Below, piece by piece: positions 27,329 to 36,296 of a DNA stretch of 64,000 nt. Source of the stretch: Gammaproteobacteria bacterium. Lineage in GTDB: Bacteria > Pseudomonadota > Gammaproteobacteria > Chromatiales > Chromatiaceae. The stretch spans positions 62,001-126,000 of the forward strand of contig JAGRGQ010000001.1 of NCBI GenBank assembly GCA_020445405.1. Reading direction: 5' to 3'. The number at the start of each line of letters is the position of its first letter. The stretch's first letter is position 1. The notes under the pieces are model-generated. The model saw only the letters and a list, made by a program, of their open reading frames with translations, ran no database searches and was not told the origin of the DNA. Made by a program: the position numbers and the translations under genes.

Positions 27329-27973
27329 ATGTTACTAACTTTCAAGCACATGGTGATGATGGGCATGTTGTGCCTGGTGCCGGTTACAGGCGCGCAGGCG
27401 GCGAGTGTCGATTTCCTGAACATCAATACCCCAGATGCGCTCGTCGGCGCGGGTTTCGGGGTTCAGACGGTCAATGAAAATACACTGAACGTCGACGTGT
27501 CGCTTTTCCAGGTAAACGCCAGCGCTACGACCCCTAGCCCTGTTGATGCAATGTTCGATACCATCTCCTTCAATATTGTCGCGCATGCGGGTTACTTCAT
27601 CGATAGGATCAAATTCAGCGAGGGACTTACCGCTTCCGTTGTGGGCGAGGGGCTGGCCATTGCCGATGGCAGTCTGTCGGTGAACGGCTTTGTAAAAGGC
27701 TTGGGAAAACACATATACGGTGCCGGTGATGGCGGAATGGTGACCTTATCGACTTTTCTGGATCAATCCCAATTCGGACAGGTGACCAGCGCCACGGTGA
27801 CAATCACCAACAGCCTGGTGGCGCTCTCAACGGGCGGCGTCGCAGCGATAGTCAAAGATTTCACCTCGTTGGAAGTCGAAACCCTCAGCCAGGTCCCGAT
27901 ACCTGCCGCTGTCTGGCTGTTTGGTTCCGTACTGGTAGGTTTTGTGGCTTTCAGCCGTCGCCGACTCTGCTGA
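27329..27973 (+). CDS. VPLPA-CTERM (PEP-CTERM-like) sorting-domain protein
   Basis: The 214-residue secreted protein has a signal peptide (MLLTFKHMVMMGMLCLVPVTGAQA, residues 1-24), a beta-rich central region rich in S, T, V and N, and a C-terminal sorting signal. That signal is VPIPAAVWLFGSVLVGFVAF followed by the basic cluster SRRRLC. It matches the VPLPA variant of the exosortase recognition tail: short motif, membrane helix, basic end. Such proteins are processed by an exosortase and placed on the cell surface or in the biofilm matrix. The gene sits at the head of the export cluster, but no exosortase is in the window. The ribosome site is GAGGAA. Confidence 0.85.
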   Translation: MLLTFKHMVMMGMLCLVPVTGAQAASVDFLNINTPDALVGAGFGVQTVNENTLNVDVSLFQVNASATTPSPVDAMFDTISFNIVAHAGYFIDRIKFSEGLTASVVGEGLAIADGSLSVNGFVKGLGKHIYGAGDGGMVTLSTFLDQSQFGQVTSATVTITNSLVALSTGGVAAIVKDFTSLEVETLSQVPIPAAVWLFGSVLVGFVAFSRRRLC

Positions 27974-28156
27974 CTAGCAGCAACTCAAGCCACGCCACGA
28001 TTCAATACGAAAATCAACGGGTTGATGTTACAGTCGGCGCAGCCGTTTTATTTTCCCCGATTAAAGAATTAAACTATTTGGCCGATAGCAGTGGAACACA
28101 TCCATCTTCGGAGGGATAATCCCTCCGTTTTCAGCCATCCAGGGAAATAGTGATTA

Positions 28157-28717
28157 ATGAATAGATCTGCGCTCCGTTTCAATACCCTTATCCTGTTATT
28201 TACCATTCTGGTTCTGGCCGGAGCTGCAACCGCCGATAGCTATAAGCTTCAGCCCGGTGATATTCTTGAGGTTTCAGTCTGGAAAGAGCCTGATCTGGAA
28301 AGGGACGTGCTGGTAACGCCGGATGGCACAATCGCCTTTCCGCTGGTGGGAGGTGTCGAAGCCGGCAAGATGTCGGTAGAGCAACTCTCCAGAGAAATCG
28401 CCGCCAAACTGGAAAAATACATCCCTGATCCGGTGGTAACCGTCAGCCTGAAGCAGATGCTGGGCAACCGCATCTATATCCTGGGTAAAGTCAACAAACC
28501 GGGGGAATTCGTCATCAACAGAAATGTTGATGTGCTTCAGGCACTGAGTATGGCCGGTGGTCTGAATCCGTTTGCAGATGGCGATGCCATCCAGATTCTC
28601 AGGCGCCTCCAGGATGGTAGCCAGACTTCCACACGCTTCTCTTTCAGCGCGGTGGAGAAGGGTGATCTGAAGCAAAACAGGATTTTACTTCCCGGTGATG
28701 TCATACTTGTACCCTGA
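28157..28717 (+). CDS. Polysaccharide export protein (Wza-like, PEP-CTERM-locus type)
   Basis: The 186-residue product has a signal peptide (about residues 1-27), a poly-export domain (YKLQPGDILEVSVWKEPDLERDVLVTPDGTIAFPLVGGVEAGKMSVEQLS, about 29-78) and one SLBB domain (GNRIYILGKVNKPGEFVI, about 111-128). It is half the length of Wza, lacking the second SLBB repeat and the outer-membrane helix. There is no lipobox cysteine. Short proteins of this type form the periplasmic part of export channels in exosortase-linked exopolysaccharide loci. It precedes the outer-membrane barrel gene by 55 bases. Confidence 0.92.
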   Translation: MNRSALRFNTLILLFTILVLAGAATADSYKLQPGDILEVSVWKEPDLERDVLVTPDGTIAFPLVGGVEAGKMSVEQLSREIAAKLEKYIPDPVVTVSLKQMLGNRIYILGKVNKPGEFVINRNVDVLQALSMAGGLNPFADGDAIQILRRLQDGSQTSTRFSFSAVEKGDLKQNRILLPGDVILVP

Positions 28718-28772
28718 CACAACAGCATCGACAGATTGACGTTGGGAACTACGATACTCATCCAGGCGGGTC

Positions 28773-29987
28773 ATGATGGCAATTAATCGGTTCAAGTTGG
28801 CGGCGGTGTTGCTTTGCAGCTTTTTCCCCGTAGCGGCTTCGGCTGAAAAGTGGTATTGGGAACCCGTGTTCAGGGCGCGCACAGGTTACGATGACAATAT
28901 CAGGCTGGAACCCTCCGACGAAGAATCAGCATTCAACTATCACCTGTCTGGGGATGCCAGGTTCGGATTCAGAACCGAGGTAAGCGACGTCAAGTTCCAG
29001 ACGCTGCTCGCCACCCATCAATATAACGGGTTGAGCGACCTGGATTATAACGAGGCCCTGTTCGGGGTGGATGCCAGTCTGCGCCATGACCTCGATACCT
29101 TTGGTATTGACGCCAGTATTCACAGGGACTCGTCCAGAACCAGCGAGTTGAGCACCACCGGCTCCGTCGACACCAGCATTCCCCGAATCAGGACGTACCT
29201 CAGCCCCAGTTGGAGCCGTAAGTTATCGGAAACCAGCCAGTTACAACTGCATTACGCCTACACCGATGTCAACTATATAAACAAATCGGGCTCTGCTACC
29301 AGCTCTGGTACCAATCTGACCGATTACCGCTATCAAACTGCCGATATCGGACTGATCCGGAAGCTGTCGGAAAAAACCGATTTGCAGACGTTTCTGCTTG
29401 GCAGTCGCTACAAGGCCAGTGGTGTCTATTCGAAGTCTGAGAGCATCGGATTCCAGGTTGGGCTGGCCCACCGATTCAGCGAAACATTCAGCGCTTCCGC
29501 TGCGCTGGGACTCAACTATATCGATACATTATTTCTCAACTCCAACAGGGTAAAGGATGAAGAGAATGATATTGCGCCGCTGGTTTCGATCAGTTTCGAC
29601 AAGACTTGGGAGAGAATGAGCCTGAACGGCTCGTTGACCACTTCCTCATCACCGGGCGGTGAGGGCAGGATGCTGAGCAGAAACAGCGTTGCGCTGGATT
29701 TCAAGCGCAAACTTAGCGAACGGCTCAACTTTGCATTGAACACCAGCTACACCCGGAATGAGACGGCGGGAGGGGTTACGGTTTCCGGGGATACACGCAC
29801 TTATTTCGCCATCGAACCCCGCTTGAGCTGGAAGGCCTCCCGTTGGTGGACCATATCCGGAAGCTATCGCTACCGCGCACAGGAGTATACCGAGAGCGAT
29901 AGCGGTGTGGCGGAATCCAATGCGGTCTATATCGGCGTCGAATATGTCTGGCCGCGTCCCTCCTATGCGCGCTGGATGGAGCTGTAA
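28773..29987 (+). CDS. Outer-membrane beta-barrel protein of the exopolysaccharide locus
   Basis: The 404-residue product has a signal peptide (about residues 1-24, ending SAEKW) and alternating polar/hydrophobic strands throughout, with repeated aromatic ends (GYDDNIRLEPSDEES, LHYAYTDVNYIN, ISGSYRYRAQEYTES). The composition and the DDNI motif after the signal resemble the outer-membrane proteins of exosortase-associated EPS loci (a TIGR03016-like family). It could be the outer-membrane export pore or a surface attachment barrel, compensating for the short export protein upstream. It ends in WMEL rather than the usual C-terminal phenylalanine. Starts at 28773 and 28776 are both possible. Confidence 0.75.
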   Translation: MMAINRFKLAAVLLCSFFPVAASAEKWYWEPVFRARTGYDDNIRLEPSDEESAFNYHLSGDARFGFRTEVSDVKFQTLLATHQYNGLSDLDYNEALFGVDASLRHDLDTFGIDASIHRDSSRTSELSTTGSVDTSIPRIRTYLSPSWSRKLSETSQLQLHYAYTDVNYINKSGSATSSGTNLTDYRYQTADIGLIRKLSEKTDLQTFLLGSRYKASGVYSKSESIGFQVGLAHRFSETFSASAALGLNYIDTLFLNSNRVKDEENDIAPLVSISFDKTWERMSLNGSLTTSSSPGGEGRMLSRNSVALDFKRKLSERLNFALNTSYTRNETAGGVTVSGDTRTYFAIEPRLSWKASRWWTISGSYRYRAQEYTESDSGVAESNAVYIGVEYVWPRPSYARWMEL

Positions 29988-30166
29988 AGATATTCTGCCC
30001 ATCGCCGCTATGTTGAAAGAAGCGCATCGGGATTCTGATTTACTTTAATGCTTCGAACTCCAGTAGACCAAGATTGCGGGCGGTCAGGCCAGAATAGCAG
30101 ATTCAGCCGATTCCAATGCTGGTTAATGGTTTGTTGTACTAACATTATTAGATTGTCGGGTGGACA

Positions 30167-31927
30167 ATGGAAGAAGATGTAAAAGGGCTGGGTGAATATC
30201 TGGAGATACTGGACAGGCGCAAGAAGCAGTTTTTCGTGCCTGCGCTGATAATCCTGCTGGCCAGCGTCGGCCTGGCATTCGGATTGCCATCCATCTACAG
30301 GTCGGAAGCGACCATTCTAATCGAACAACAGGAGATTCCCGACGACCTGGTGCGTTCCACCGTCACCTCTTTTGCCGGTGAACGTATACAGATTATCAGT
30401 CAGCGGGTGATGACAACCCAGAACCTGAGCCGGATCATCGAAGAGTACGGTCTCTACGAGGACGAGCGCAGATCCAAAAGTATGAGTGTACTGGTCGAGG
30501 AGATGCGTGAACAGATCGATCTCGAGATGATCAGCGCCGATGTTGTGGATCCCCGCAGTGGCCGGCCCACCACCGCCACCATCGCCTTCAAGGTTGCCTT
30601 TAGCGGTGAGGGGCCGCGGTTGACCCAGAAGGTCGCCAACGATCTGGTGTCGCTGTATCTTGATGAAAACATGAAACAGCGAACAGCGCATGCGGTCGAG
30701 ACTTCCAGTTTCTTGACCGAAGAGGCGGACAAACTTCAGCAACAGATATCTGGACTGGAAGCGAAGCTGGCTGAATTCAAAGAAAATAATATAAATACGC
30801 TGCCCAATCTGCAGCAGCTCAATATTCAGTTGATGGAACGCACGGAACGGGACCTCAAAGACAAGCAACAACAGATACGCACACTTGAAGAGCGCAGAAT
30901 CTACCTGCAGTCGGAATTGGCGCAGATGAATCCAACCAGCAAGCTCTACGACTCGGACGGCAGCCGCGTTCTCAGTTCCGAGGATCGCCTGCAGGCGTTG
31001 GAGAGTCAATACATCAGTCTCTCGGCCCGCTACTCTTCCAATCATCCTGACCTGATTAAGATGGAGAAGGAGATCGCCGCACTCAAAAAAGAGACGGGGG
31101 CAGTTGGAAACGTAAATGAGATCCGCCGTAAGCTGACAGATATGAAATCGCAAATGGCGGTGCTGCGGGACAGATACTCGAGTGAACATCCCGATGTAAA
31201 GAGCTTGCAGCGGACCATCGATATCAATGAAAAATTGCTGCGGGAAGCCAAAAGCAGTAAGCGGCCAAGTCGACGCCAGCCCGGAAGCGGGGAGGCGGAC
31301 AATCCAGCCTATATTCAGCTGCAGGCTCAGCTCAAAGCAGCTAATTCGGAACTGCACTCGCTGCATGAATCCGTGTTGGAAATCGAAGCTAAACTCGCGG
31401 ACTACGAGAACCGCCTGCTGAAAAGCCCTCAGGTGGAAAGGGAATACCTTGACCTGACACGCGAATACGAAAACTCACTGGCCAAGTATCAGGAGGTGAA
31501 GGCGAAACAGTTCCAGGCGGAACTGGCCGAGTCGCTGGAACGGGAGAGCAAGGGTGAGCGTTTCTCTTTAATCGAGCCCCCACAACTGCCGGAGGAGCCG
31601 GACAAGCCAAACCGCATCGCCATTTTCTTTCTCGGGTTTGTCTTCTCATTGGCTGGTGGCTTCGGCACTGTGGCGGTGGCGGAAAGCATGAGCGAAGCCA
31701 TACGCAGTCCAAAGGCATTGATGGCGATCACCAATGCGCCTCCAATGATCGTTATTCCCTATATTGAGATAGCCGCCGACCGCAGCCGCAGGCGGTACCA
31801 GGTGGCGGGTTTGATAGTAGTGGCTATGATTGTCGCTGTAGGGGTGGTCGTCCTGTTCCACAACTTCTTTATGCCTTTGGACGTAGCCTGGTATGTTATA
31901 CAGCGCCGTCTCGGCTTTGACGTCTGA
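30167..31927 (+). CDS. Chain-length determinant protein (Wzz/GumC-like)
   Basis: The 586-residue inner-membrane protein has a first membrane helix at about 20-40, a periplasmic part with long coiled coils (about 175-240 and 330-480, e.g. EEADKLQQQISGLEAKLAEFKENN) and a GNVR-like end (LLKSPQVEREYLDLTREYENSLAKYQEVKAKQ). This is followed by a proline-rich EPPQLPEEPDKPNR and a second helix (about 488-512). A third helix near 545-567 lies beyond the usual end. It controls polymer length and works with the ATPase encoded 18 bases downstream. No cytoplasmic kinase domain is fused. Confidence 0.9.
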   Translation: MEEDVKGLGEYLEILDRRKKQFFVPALIILLASVGLAFGLPSIYRSEATILIEQQEIPDDLVRSTVTSFAGERIQIISQRVMTTQNLSRIIEEYGLYEDERRSKSMSVLVEEMREQIDLEMISADVVDPRSGRPTTATIAFKVAFSGEGPRLTQKVANDLVSLYLDENMKQRTAHAVETSSFLTEEADKLQQQISGLEAKLAEFKENNINTLPNLQQLNIQLMERTERDLKDKQQQIRTLEERRIYLQSELAQMNPTSKLYDSDGSRVLSSEDRLQALESQYISLSARYSSNHPDLIKMEKEIAALKKETGAVGNVNEIRRKLTDMKSQMAVLRDRYSSEHPDVKSLQRTIDINEKLLREAKSSKRPSRRQPGSGEADNPAYIQLQAQLKAANSELHSLHESVLEIEAKLADYENRLLKSPQVEREYLDLTREYENSLAKYQEVKAKQFQAELAESLERESKGERFSLIEPPQLPEEPDKPNRIAIFFLGFVFSLAGGFGTVAVAESMSEAIRSPKALMAITNAPPMIVIPYIEIAADRSRRRYQVAGLIVVAMIVAVGVVVLFHNFFMPLDVAWYVIQRRLGFDV

Positions 31928-31945
31928 TCCGGGGGAGACGCGGCA

Positions 31946-33010
31946 ATGGAAAGAATCAAAAAGGCACTGGAACGGGCTCGGGAACTGAGGCCTGAGCAGG
32001 CTGACAGCCCTCTGAAAAAGATGCGGGAAGCAGCATCGCGGACCGAACCCGTTCAATCCGACCAGATGTCCGCCAATGTTGCCAAGGTGCAACCGGATAC
32101 CTCTTCGGCTCCTCCGCCCGAAAGCCCTGTCTTGAAGCCGGAACAGGTGGCAGCTCTTGTAGAACCGGTTGCGCGCTCACCGCTGCCGTCGGAGAGCGTG
32201 CAGTCTGGCGCGTCGGGAACAGCCAGGGAGAGTGTCGATGCTCCCGAAAGAGACAAGTTCGTAAAGAGGCCCAAAGGGAGTGCTTCCCATCAGAAATCCG
32301 CTGTTGCCAGCAAAATCGAATACACCCAGACCCGCAGCGTTGAGATTTCCGCGGACCTGCTGGAATCGAATCGTGTGATTGCGGGAATCAAGGATCATCC
32401 TCAATCGGATCTTTTTCGTGTATTGCGAACCAAAATCCTGCACCGGATGCGGGTGGATAAAATCAATTCTCTGGCGATTACCAGCCCCACCAAGGGGGCA
32501 GGTAAATCGATGGTTGCCGCCAACCTCGCAGTAAGCCTGGCGATGGAAGCCAACCAAACGGTGATTCTGGTCGATCTGGATCTGCGGAAACCGGCCATCA
32601 GCCGGTACTTTGGATTCGATGCACAGCAGGGCGTATCGGACTATCTGCTGGAGGGCGCGGAGTTGCCGGGGCTCCTGTTTCAGCCGGGAATCGACCGCCT
32701 GGTTATTCTGCCGGCGGGTAATCCGGTGCCGCAATCGTCCGAGCTGCTTTCCACTCCGCGTATGGCGCATCTGGTGGAGGATATCACCAATCGCTACGCC
32801 ACGCGCATTGTCGTGTTTGATCTGCCGCCGCTGTTGCATCTGGATGATGCACTGATATTTCTGCCCCAGGTAAAATCGAGTTTGCTGGTGGTGGAGGAGG
32901 GGGTGAATACGCCTGCGGAGATAGAGCAGAGTCTCTTGTTACTGGAGAAGTCAAACATGCTGGGCACGGTGTACAATAAAGCCCGCTTGGCCAGGCAATT
33001 ACCGTACTGA
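31946..33010 (+). CDS. CpsD/CapB-family ATPase (BY-kinase-like) of the exopolysaccharide locus
   Basis: The 354-residue protein starts with a basic amphipathic helix (MERIKKALERARELRP), then a low-complexity Ser/Pro/Glu-rich linker to about residue 120, then a MinD/CpsD-type ATPase domain. Walker A is SPTKGAGKSMVAANLA (about 173-188), Walker A' VILVDLDLRKP and Walker B VVFDLPPLL. The C-terminus (ARLARQLPY) lacks the tyrosine cluster that classical BY-kinases autophosphorylate, having one terminal Tyr only. This fits the exosortase-associated tyrosine-kinase-like proteins, whose signalling may differ. It should partner with the chain-length protein upstream. The ribosome site is GGGGGAGA. Confidence 0.88.
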   Translation: MERIKKALERARELRPEQADSPLKKMREAASRTEPVQSDQMSANVAKVQPDTSSAPPPESPVLKPEQVAALVEPVARSPLPSESVQSGASGTARESVDAPERDKFVKRPKGSASHQKSAVASKIEYTQTRSVEISADLLESNRVIAGIKDHPQSDLFRVLRTKILHRMRVDKINSLAITSPTKGAGKSMVAANLAVSLAMEANQTVILVDLDLRKPAISRYFGFDAQQGVSDYLLEGAELPGLLFQPGIDRLVILPAGNPVPQSSELLSTPRMAHLVEDITNRYATRIVVFDLPPLLHLDDALIFLPQVKSSLLVVEEGVNTPAEIEQSLLLLEKSNMLGTVYNKARLARQLPY

Positions 33011-33108
33011 TTTAAATCAGCTTTAGACAATTGACTGGTTAACCGTACTTAAAAACAGTCGGTCTCCGATGACGGAGGCGAAGATTTTCCGCTGATTGGT
33101 CGCTACTG

Positions 33109-34854
33109 ATGGAATCCAGAAATCCCGATAATCCCGATGGCGTCCTGCTGATCGATGAAGAGCATGCGGAAGCGCTGAAAAGACGCTCTTTTGGTTTTAA
33201 ATCCATTACCCTCAACAAGCGCCAGTTATGCGATCTGGAGCTGTTGTTGTGCGGCGGTTTCAAGCCGCTGCAGAGCTTTCTCGATAAAGCATCCTACAAC
33301 AGCGTAGTAGAGAATCTGCGGCTGCCTGATGGCCAATTGTGGCCGATTCCGATAGTGCTCGACGTGGATGCGGCGTTCGTGGAATCCCTCGAACCCGGGG
33401 ATCAGATTGCGCTGCGCGATGCGGAAGGATTCATGCCAGCTGTGCTGACCTTCAGCGAAAGCTGGCAGCCGGACAAACGACGCGAAGCCATAGCCGTGTA
33501 CGGTACCGATTCCAGTGACCATCCGGGGGTGAACTATCTCTACAATGAAACCGGAAACACCTACATCTCCGGTGCACTGGGGGGCATTCATATGCTCCGG
33601 CATCACGATTTTGAGACCCTCTGGAACACTCCGGAGGAGATGCACCGTCTGTTTGACAAGATGGGCTGGCGGCGGGTGGTGGCGTTTCAGACCAGCAGTC
33701 CCATGCACCGTCTGCATCGGGAGATGATCCTGAGTGTGGCAAAAAAACACGAAGCCCACATTCTGCTGCACCCGACCGTCGGTGTCAGCAAACCCGGAGA
33801 TTTGCGCTACTACGCCCGGGTCCACTGCTACGAAGCGATTCGCCGGCACTTCCCTTTGAATATGGCAGCGCTCTCTCTGTTGCCGCTGGCGATGCGCATG
33901 GCAGGCCCGAGAGAGGCTTTGTGGCATGCGATAGTCAATCAGAATTACGGGTGCACCCATTTCATTCTCGGTCCACACCACGCATCTCCGCCAAGGCAGC
34001 CGTCGGTGGCTAACGGCAGTGAAAGCCGGCAGGAGGGATCCCAATTCTACTCTACCTATGCAGCCCAGCAACTTGTAAAAAAGTATGCCGACGACCTTGA
34101 CATTGAAATAGTCGAGGTTGATGAGTGGAAATACGTTCCGGAAAAAGAACGTTTTCTTTCTCAGCGCGAACTCGACGCTGAGGGTCTGACCGGTATCGAC
34201 TACGATAATCCCGATCTGAAACAGGCGTTGACGCAGGGGAGGGAGATACCGGCGTGGTACAGTTATCCAAGCGTGCTTGACGAACTGCGCAAAGTCTATC
34301 CACCGCGAAGCAGACAGGGATTTACCCTGTTCTTCACCGGGCTTTCCGGTTCAGGCAAATCCACTGTTGCGAGAATGCTCTACGCCAAACTGATTGAAGC
34401 CGGAGACCGGCCGGTATCGTTGCTGGATGGGGATGTTGTGCGGCGGAATCTTTCATCCGAACTCGGATTTTCCAAAGCGCATCGCGACATCAATATTCGC
34501 CGCATCGGATTTGTTGCCGGAGAGATAACAAAGAACGGTGGAGTGGCCATCTGCGCACCTATTGCACCCTATCGTGAAACCCGCCGTGCGGTACGCGAAC
34601 TGATTGAGGATCACGGCGCCTTTATCGAGATTCATGTATCCACTCCGCTGGAGGTGTGCGAGGCGCGGGATCGGAAAGGCCTTTATGCGAAAGCCAGAAA
34701 AGGGATTATCCCGGACTTCACCGGTATCAGCGATCCCTACGACGTACCTGCGTGCCCGGAATTGAGACTCGATACCAGCACACTCACCCCCGCGCAGGCG
34801 GTGCAGGAGGTACTGCTGTATCTTTTCAAAGAGGGTTTTATCGATGAGAGCTGA
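33109..34854 (+). CDS. Fused ATP sulfurylase-like/adenylylsulfate kinase protein with altered sulfurylase motifs
   Basis: The 581-residue protein joins an ATP-sulfurylase domain (about 15-390) to an APS kinase domain (about 402-578). The kinase part looks intact: P-loop GLSGSGKST at 410-418, LDGDVVRRNLSSELGFS, NIRRIGFVAGE and EARDRKGLYAKARKGIIPDFTGISDPY. The sulfurylase part keeps overall similarity and HRLH at 200-203. However, the normally invariant Q-[TL]-R-N motif reads QTSS (194-197), and the nucleotide-binding GRDxAG reads GPHHAS (288-293), followed by an unusual polar insertion. Sulfurylase activity is therefore doubtful. The position in a polysaccharide locus suggests a role in making PAPS for sulfation, but no sulfotransferase is seen nearby. 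Confidence 0.85.
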   Translation: MESRNPDNPDGVLLIDEEHAEALKRRSFGFKSITLNKRQLCDLELLLCGGFKPLQSFLDKASYNSVVENLRLPDGQLWPIPIVLDVDAAFVESLEPGDQIALRDAEGFMPAVLTFSESWQPDKRREAIAVYGTDSSDHPGVNYLYNETGNTYISGALGGIHMLRHHDFETLWNTPEEMHRLFDKMGWRRVVAFQTSSPMHRLHREMILSVAKKHEAHILLHPTVGVSKPGDLRYYARVHCYEAIRRHFPLNMAALSLLPLAMRMAGPREALWHAIVNQNYGCTHFILGPHHASPPRQPSVANGSESRQEGSQFYSTYAAQQLVKKYADDLDIEIVEVDEWKYVPEKERFLSQRELDAEGLTGIDYDNPDLKQALTQGREIPAWYSYPSVLDELRKVYPPRSRQGFTLFFTGLSGSGKSTVARMLYAKLIEAGDRPVSLLDGDVVRRNLSSELGFSKAHRDINIRRIGFVAGEITKNGGVAICAPIAPYRETRRAVRELIEDHGAFIEIHVSTPLEVCEARDRKGLYAKARKGIIPDFTGISDPYDVPACPELRLDTSTLTPAQAVQEVLLYLFKEGFIDES

Positions 34855-34857
34855 ACA

Positions 34858-35739
34858 TTGAGAGGCATTATTCTGGCAGGAGGTTCAGGTACGCGGTTAT
34901 ACCCCCTCACCAAGGCAGTCAGCAAACAGCTGATGCCTGTCTATGATAAACCGATGATCTATTATCCGCTCTCGACACTGATGCTGGCGGGAATACGCGA
35001 GATTCTGATCATATCCACGCCCGATGATTTGCCGCAGTACCGGAAACTGCTGGATGACGGAAGTCAGTTCGGCCTGCGGCTCGAATATGCCGAGCAGCCA
35101 CGACCCGAGGGGTTGGCTCAGGCGTTCATTATCGGACGCGAGTTCATAGGCGGTGAGAGTTGCTGCCTGATTCTCGGTGACAATATCTTTTACGGATACG
35201 GTCTTGGCACCAATCTGTCCAATGCGGTGAGGCGGGAGAACGGCGCCAGCGTGTTCGCCTACAGAGTGAGCGATCCTGGACGTTATGGTGTGGTCGATTT
35301 CGATACCAGGGGTCAGGCGGTATCGATCGAAGAGAAACCAGAAAAGCCGAAATCCAACTATGCGGTCACCGGACTCTATTTCTACGACAACCGGGTCGTG
35401 GATGTTGCCGCCGCTTTGCAGCCCTCGGCACGCGGCGAGTTGGAGATCACCGACGTCAACAACAAATATCTGGCATGGGGGGATCTACATGTCGAGATTC
35501 TCAGTCGGGGCACTGCCTGGCTGGATACCGGAACCCATCAGTCGTTGCTGCAGGCGTCGACATTTATCGAAACCGTCGAGCAGCGGCAGGGCCTTAAGAT
35601 CTCCTGCGTGGAGGAGATAGCCTACCGCAAGGGCTATATAGATGCGGCCCAGCTGGAGCGTCTCGGCAGGGAACTGGAAAAGAACGACTATGGACGTTAC
35701 CTGCTGAATCTCCTGGAACAGGAGCGGGAGCGCCTTTGA
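34858..35739 (+). CDS. rfbA: Glucose-1-phosphate thymidylyltransferase
   Basis: RfbA makes dTDP-glucose from dTTP and glucose-1-phosphate, the first step of dTDP-L-rhamnose synthesis. The 293-residue product has the nucleotide-binding [31 protein letters not shown] (residues 3-33), [13 protein letters not shown] (about 82-94) and LGDNIFYG (about 107-114), all typical. The start is a TTG at 34858 whose N-terminus (MRGIILAGG) matches the family exactly. The only nearby upstream ATG runs into the TGA at once. The gene begins 3 bases after the sulfurylase/kinase stop and overlaps rfbC by 4 bases. Confidence 0.95.
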   Translation: MRGIILAGGSGTRLYPLTKAVSKQLMPVYDKPMIYYPLSTLMLAGIREILIISTPDDLPQYRKLLDDGSQFGLRLEYAEQPRPEGLAQAFIIGREFIGGESCCLILGDNIFYGYGLGTNLSNAVRRENGASVFAYRVSDPGRYGVVDFDTRGQAVSIEEKPEKPKSNYAVTGLYFYDNRVVDVAAALQPSARGELEITDVNNKYLAWGDLHVEILSRGTAWLDTGTHQSLLQASTFIETVEQRQGLKISCVEEIAYRKGYIDAAQLERLGRELEKNDYGRYLLNLLEQERERL

Positions 35740-36296
35740 AGATCAGCACCACCGCGATCCCGCAGGTGGTTGTAGTCGAACCGGATGTGTTTGGCGACGC
35801 GCGCGGATATTTTCTTGAGACCTGGCATGCGCTCCGCTACGCGAAAGCGGGTCTGGATACCCAATTTGTGCAGGACAACCGTTCCCGCTCCCGCTACGGG
35901 GTGCTGCGCGGACTCCACTACCAGCTTAACCAACCCCAGGGTAAGCTGGTAAGCGTCTCTCATGGCCGGGTATTCGACGTGGCGGTGGATATCCGTCGCG
36001 GTTCGCCCTGGTTCGGCCGCTGGGTCGGTGCGGAGTTAAGCGATATCAATCACAAGCAGCTCTACATCCCTCCAGGTTTCGCCCACGGGTTCTGTGTGCT
36101 CAGCGAGATGGCTGATTTTTCCTATAAGTGCACTGAATTTTATGCCCCTGACGATGAGCACGGCATCCTCTGGAACGATCCTGATATCGCCATTGCATGG
36201 CCGGGTGGTGACTTCCAGGTTTCGGAAAAAGATGCCGGCAACAAACGGCTCAAAGAGATGGGTGAGTTGCTGCCCGTCTATCGAGCGGCCAGATGA
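35736..36296 (+). CDS. rfbC: dTDP-4-dehydrorhamnose 3,5-epimerase
   Basis: RfbC epimerises dTDP-4-keto-6-deoxyglucose on the way to dTDP-L-rhamnose. The 186-residue cupin-fold product contains [11 protein letters not shown] (about 22-32), [20 protein letters not shown] (about 47-66) with the catalytic histidine, and [15 protein letters not shown] (about 110-124). The start is another TTG, at 35736, overlapping the rfbA stop (TTGA), with GGAGCGGGAG just upstream. Its stop overlaps the rfbD start by 4 bases (ATGA). Translational coupling across all three rfb genes is therefore likely. Confidence 0.95.
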   Translation: MKISTTAIPQVVVVEPDVFGDARGYFLETWHALRYAKAGLDTQFVQDNRSRSRYGVLRGLHYQLNQPQGKLVSVSHGRVFDVAVDIRRGSPWFGRWVGAELSDINHKQLYIPPGFAHGFCVLSEMADFSYKCTEFYAPDDEHGILWNDPDIAIAWPGGDFQVSEKDAGNKRLKEMGELLPVYRAAR

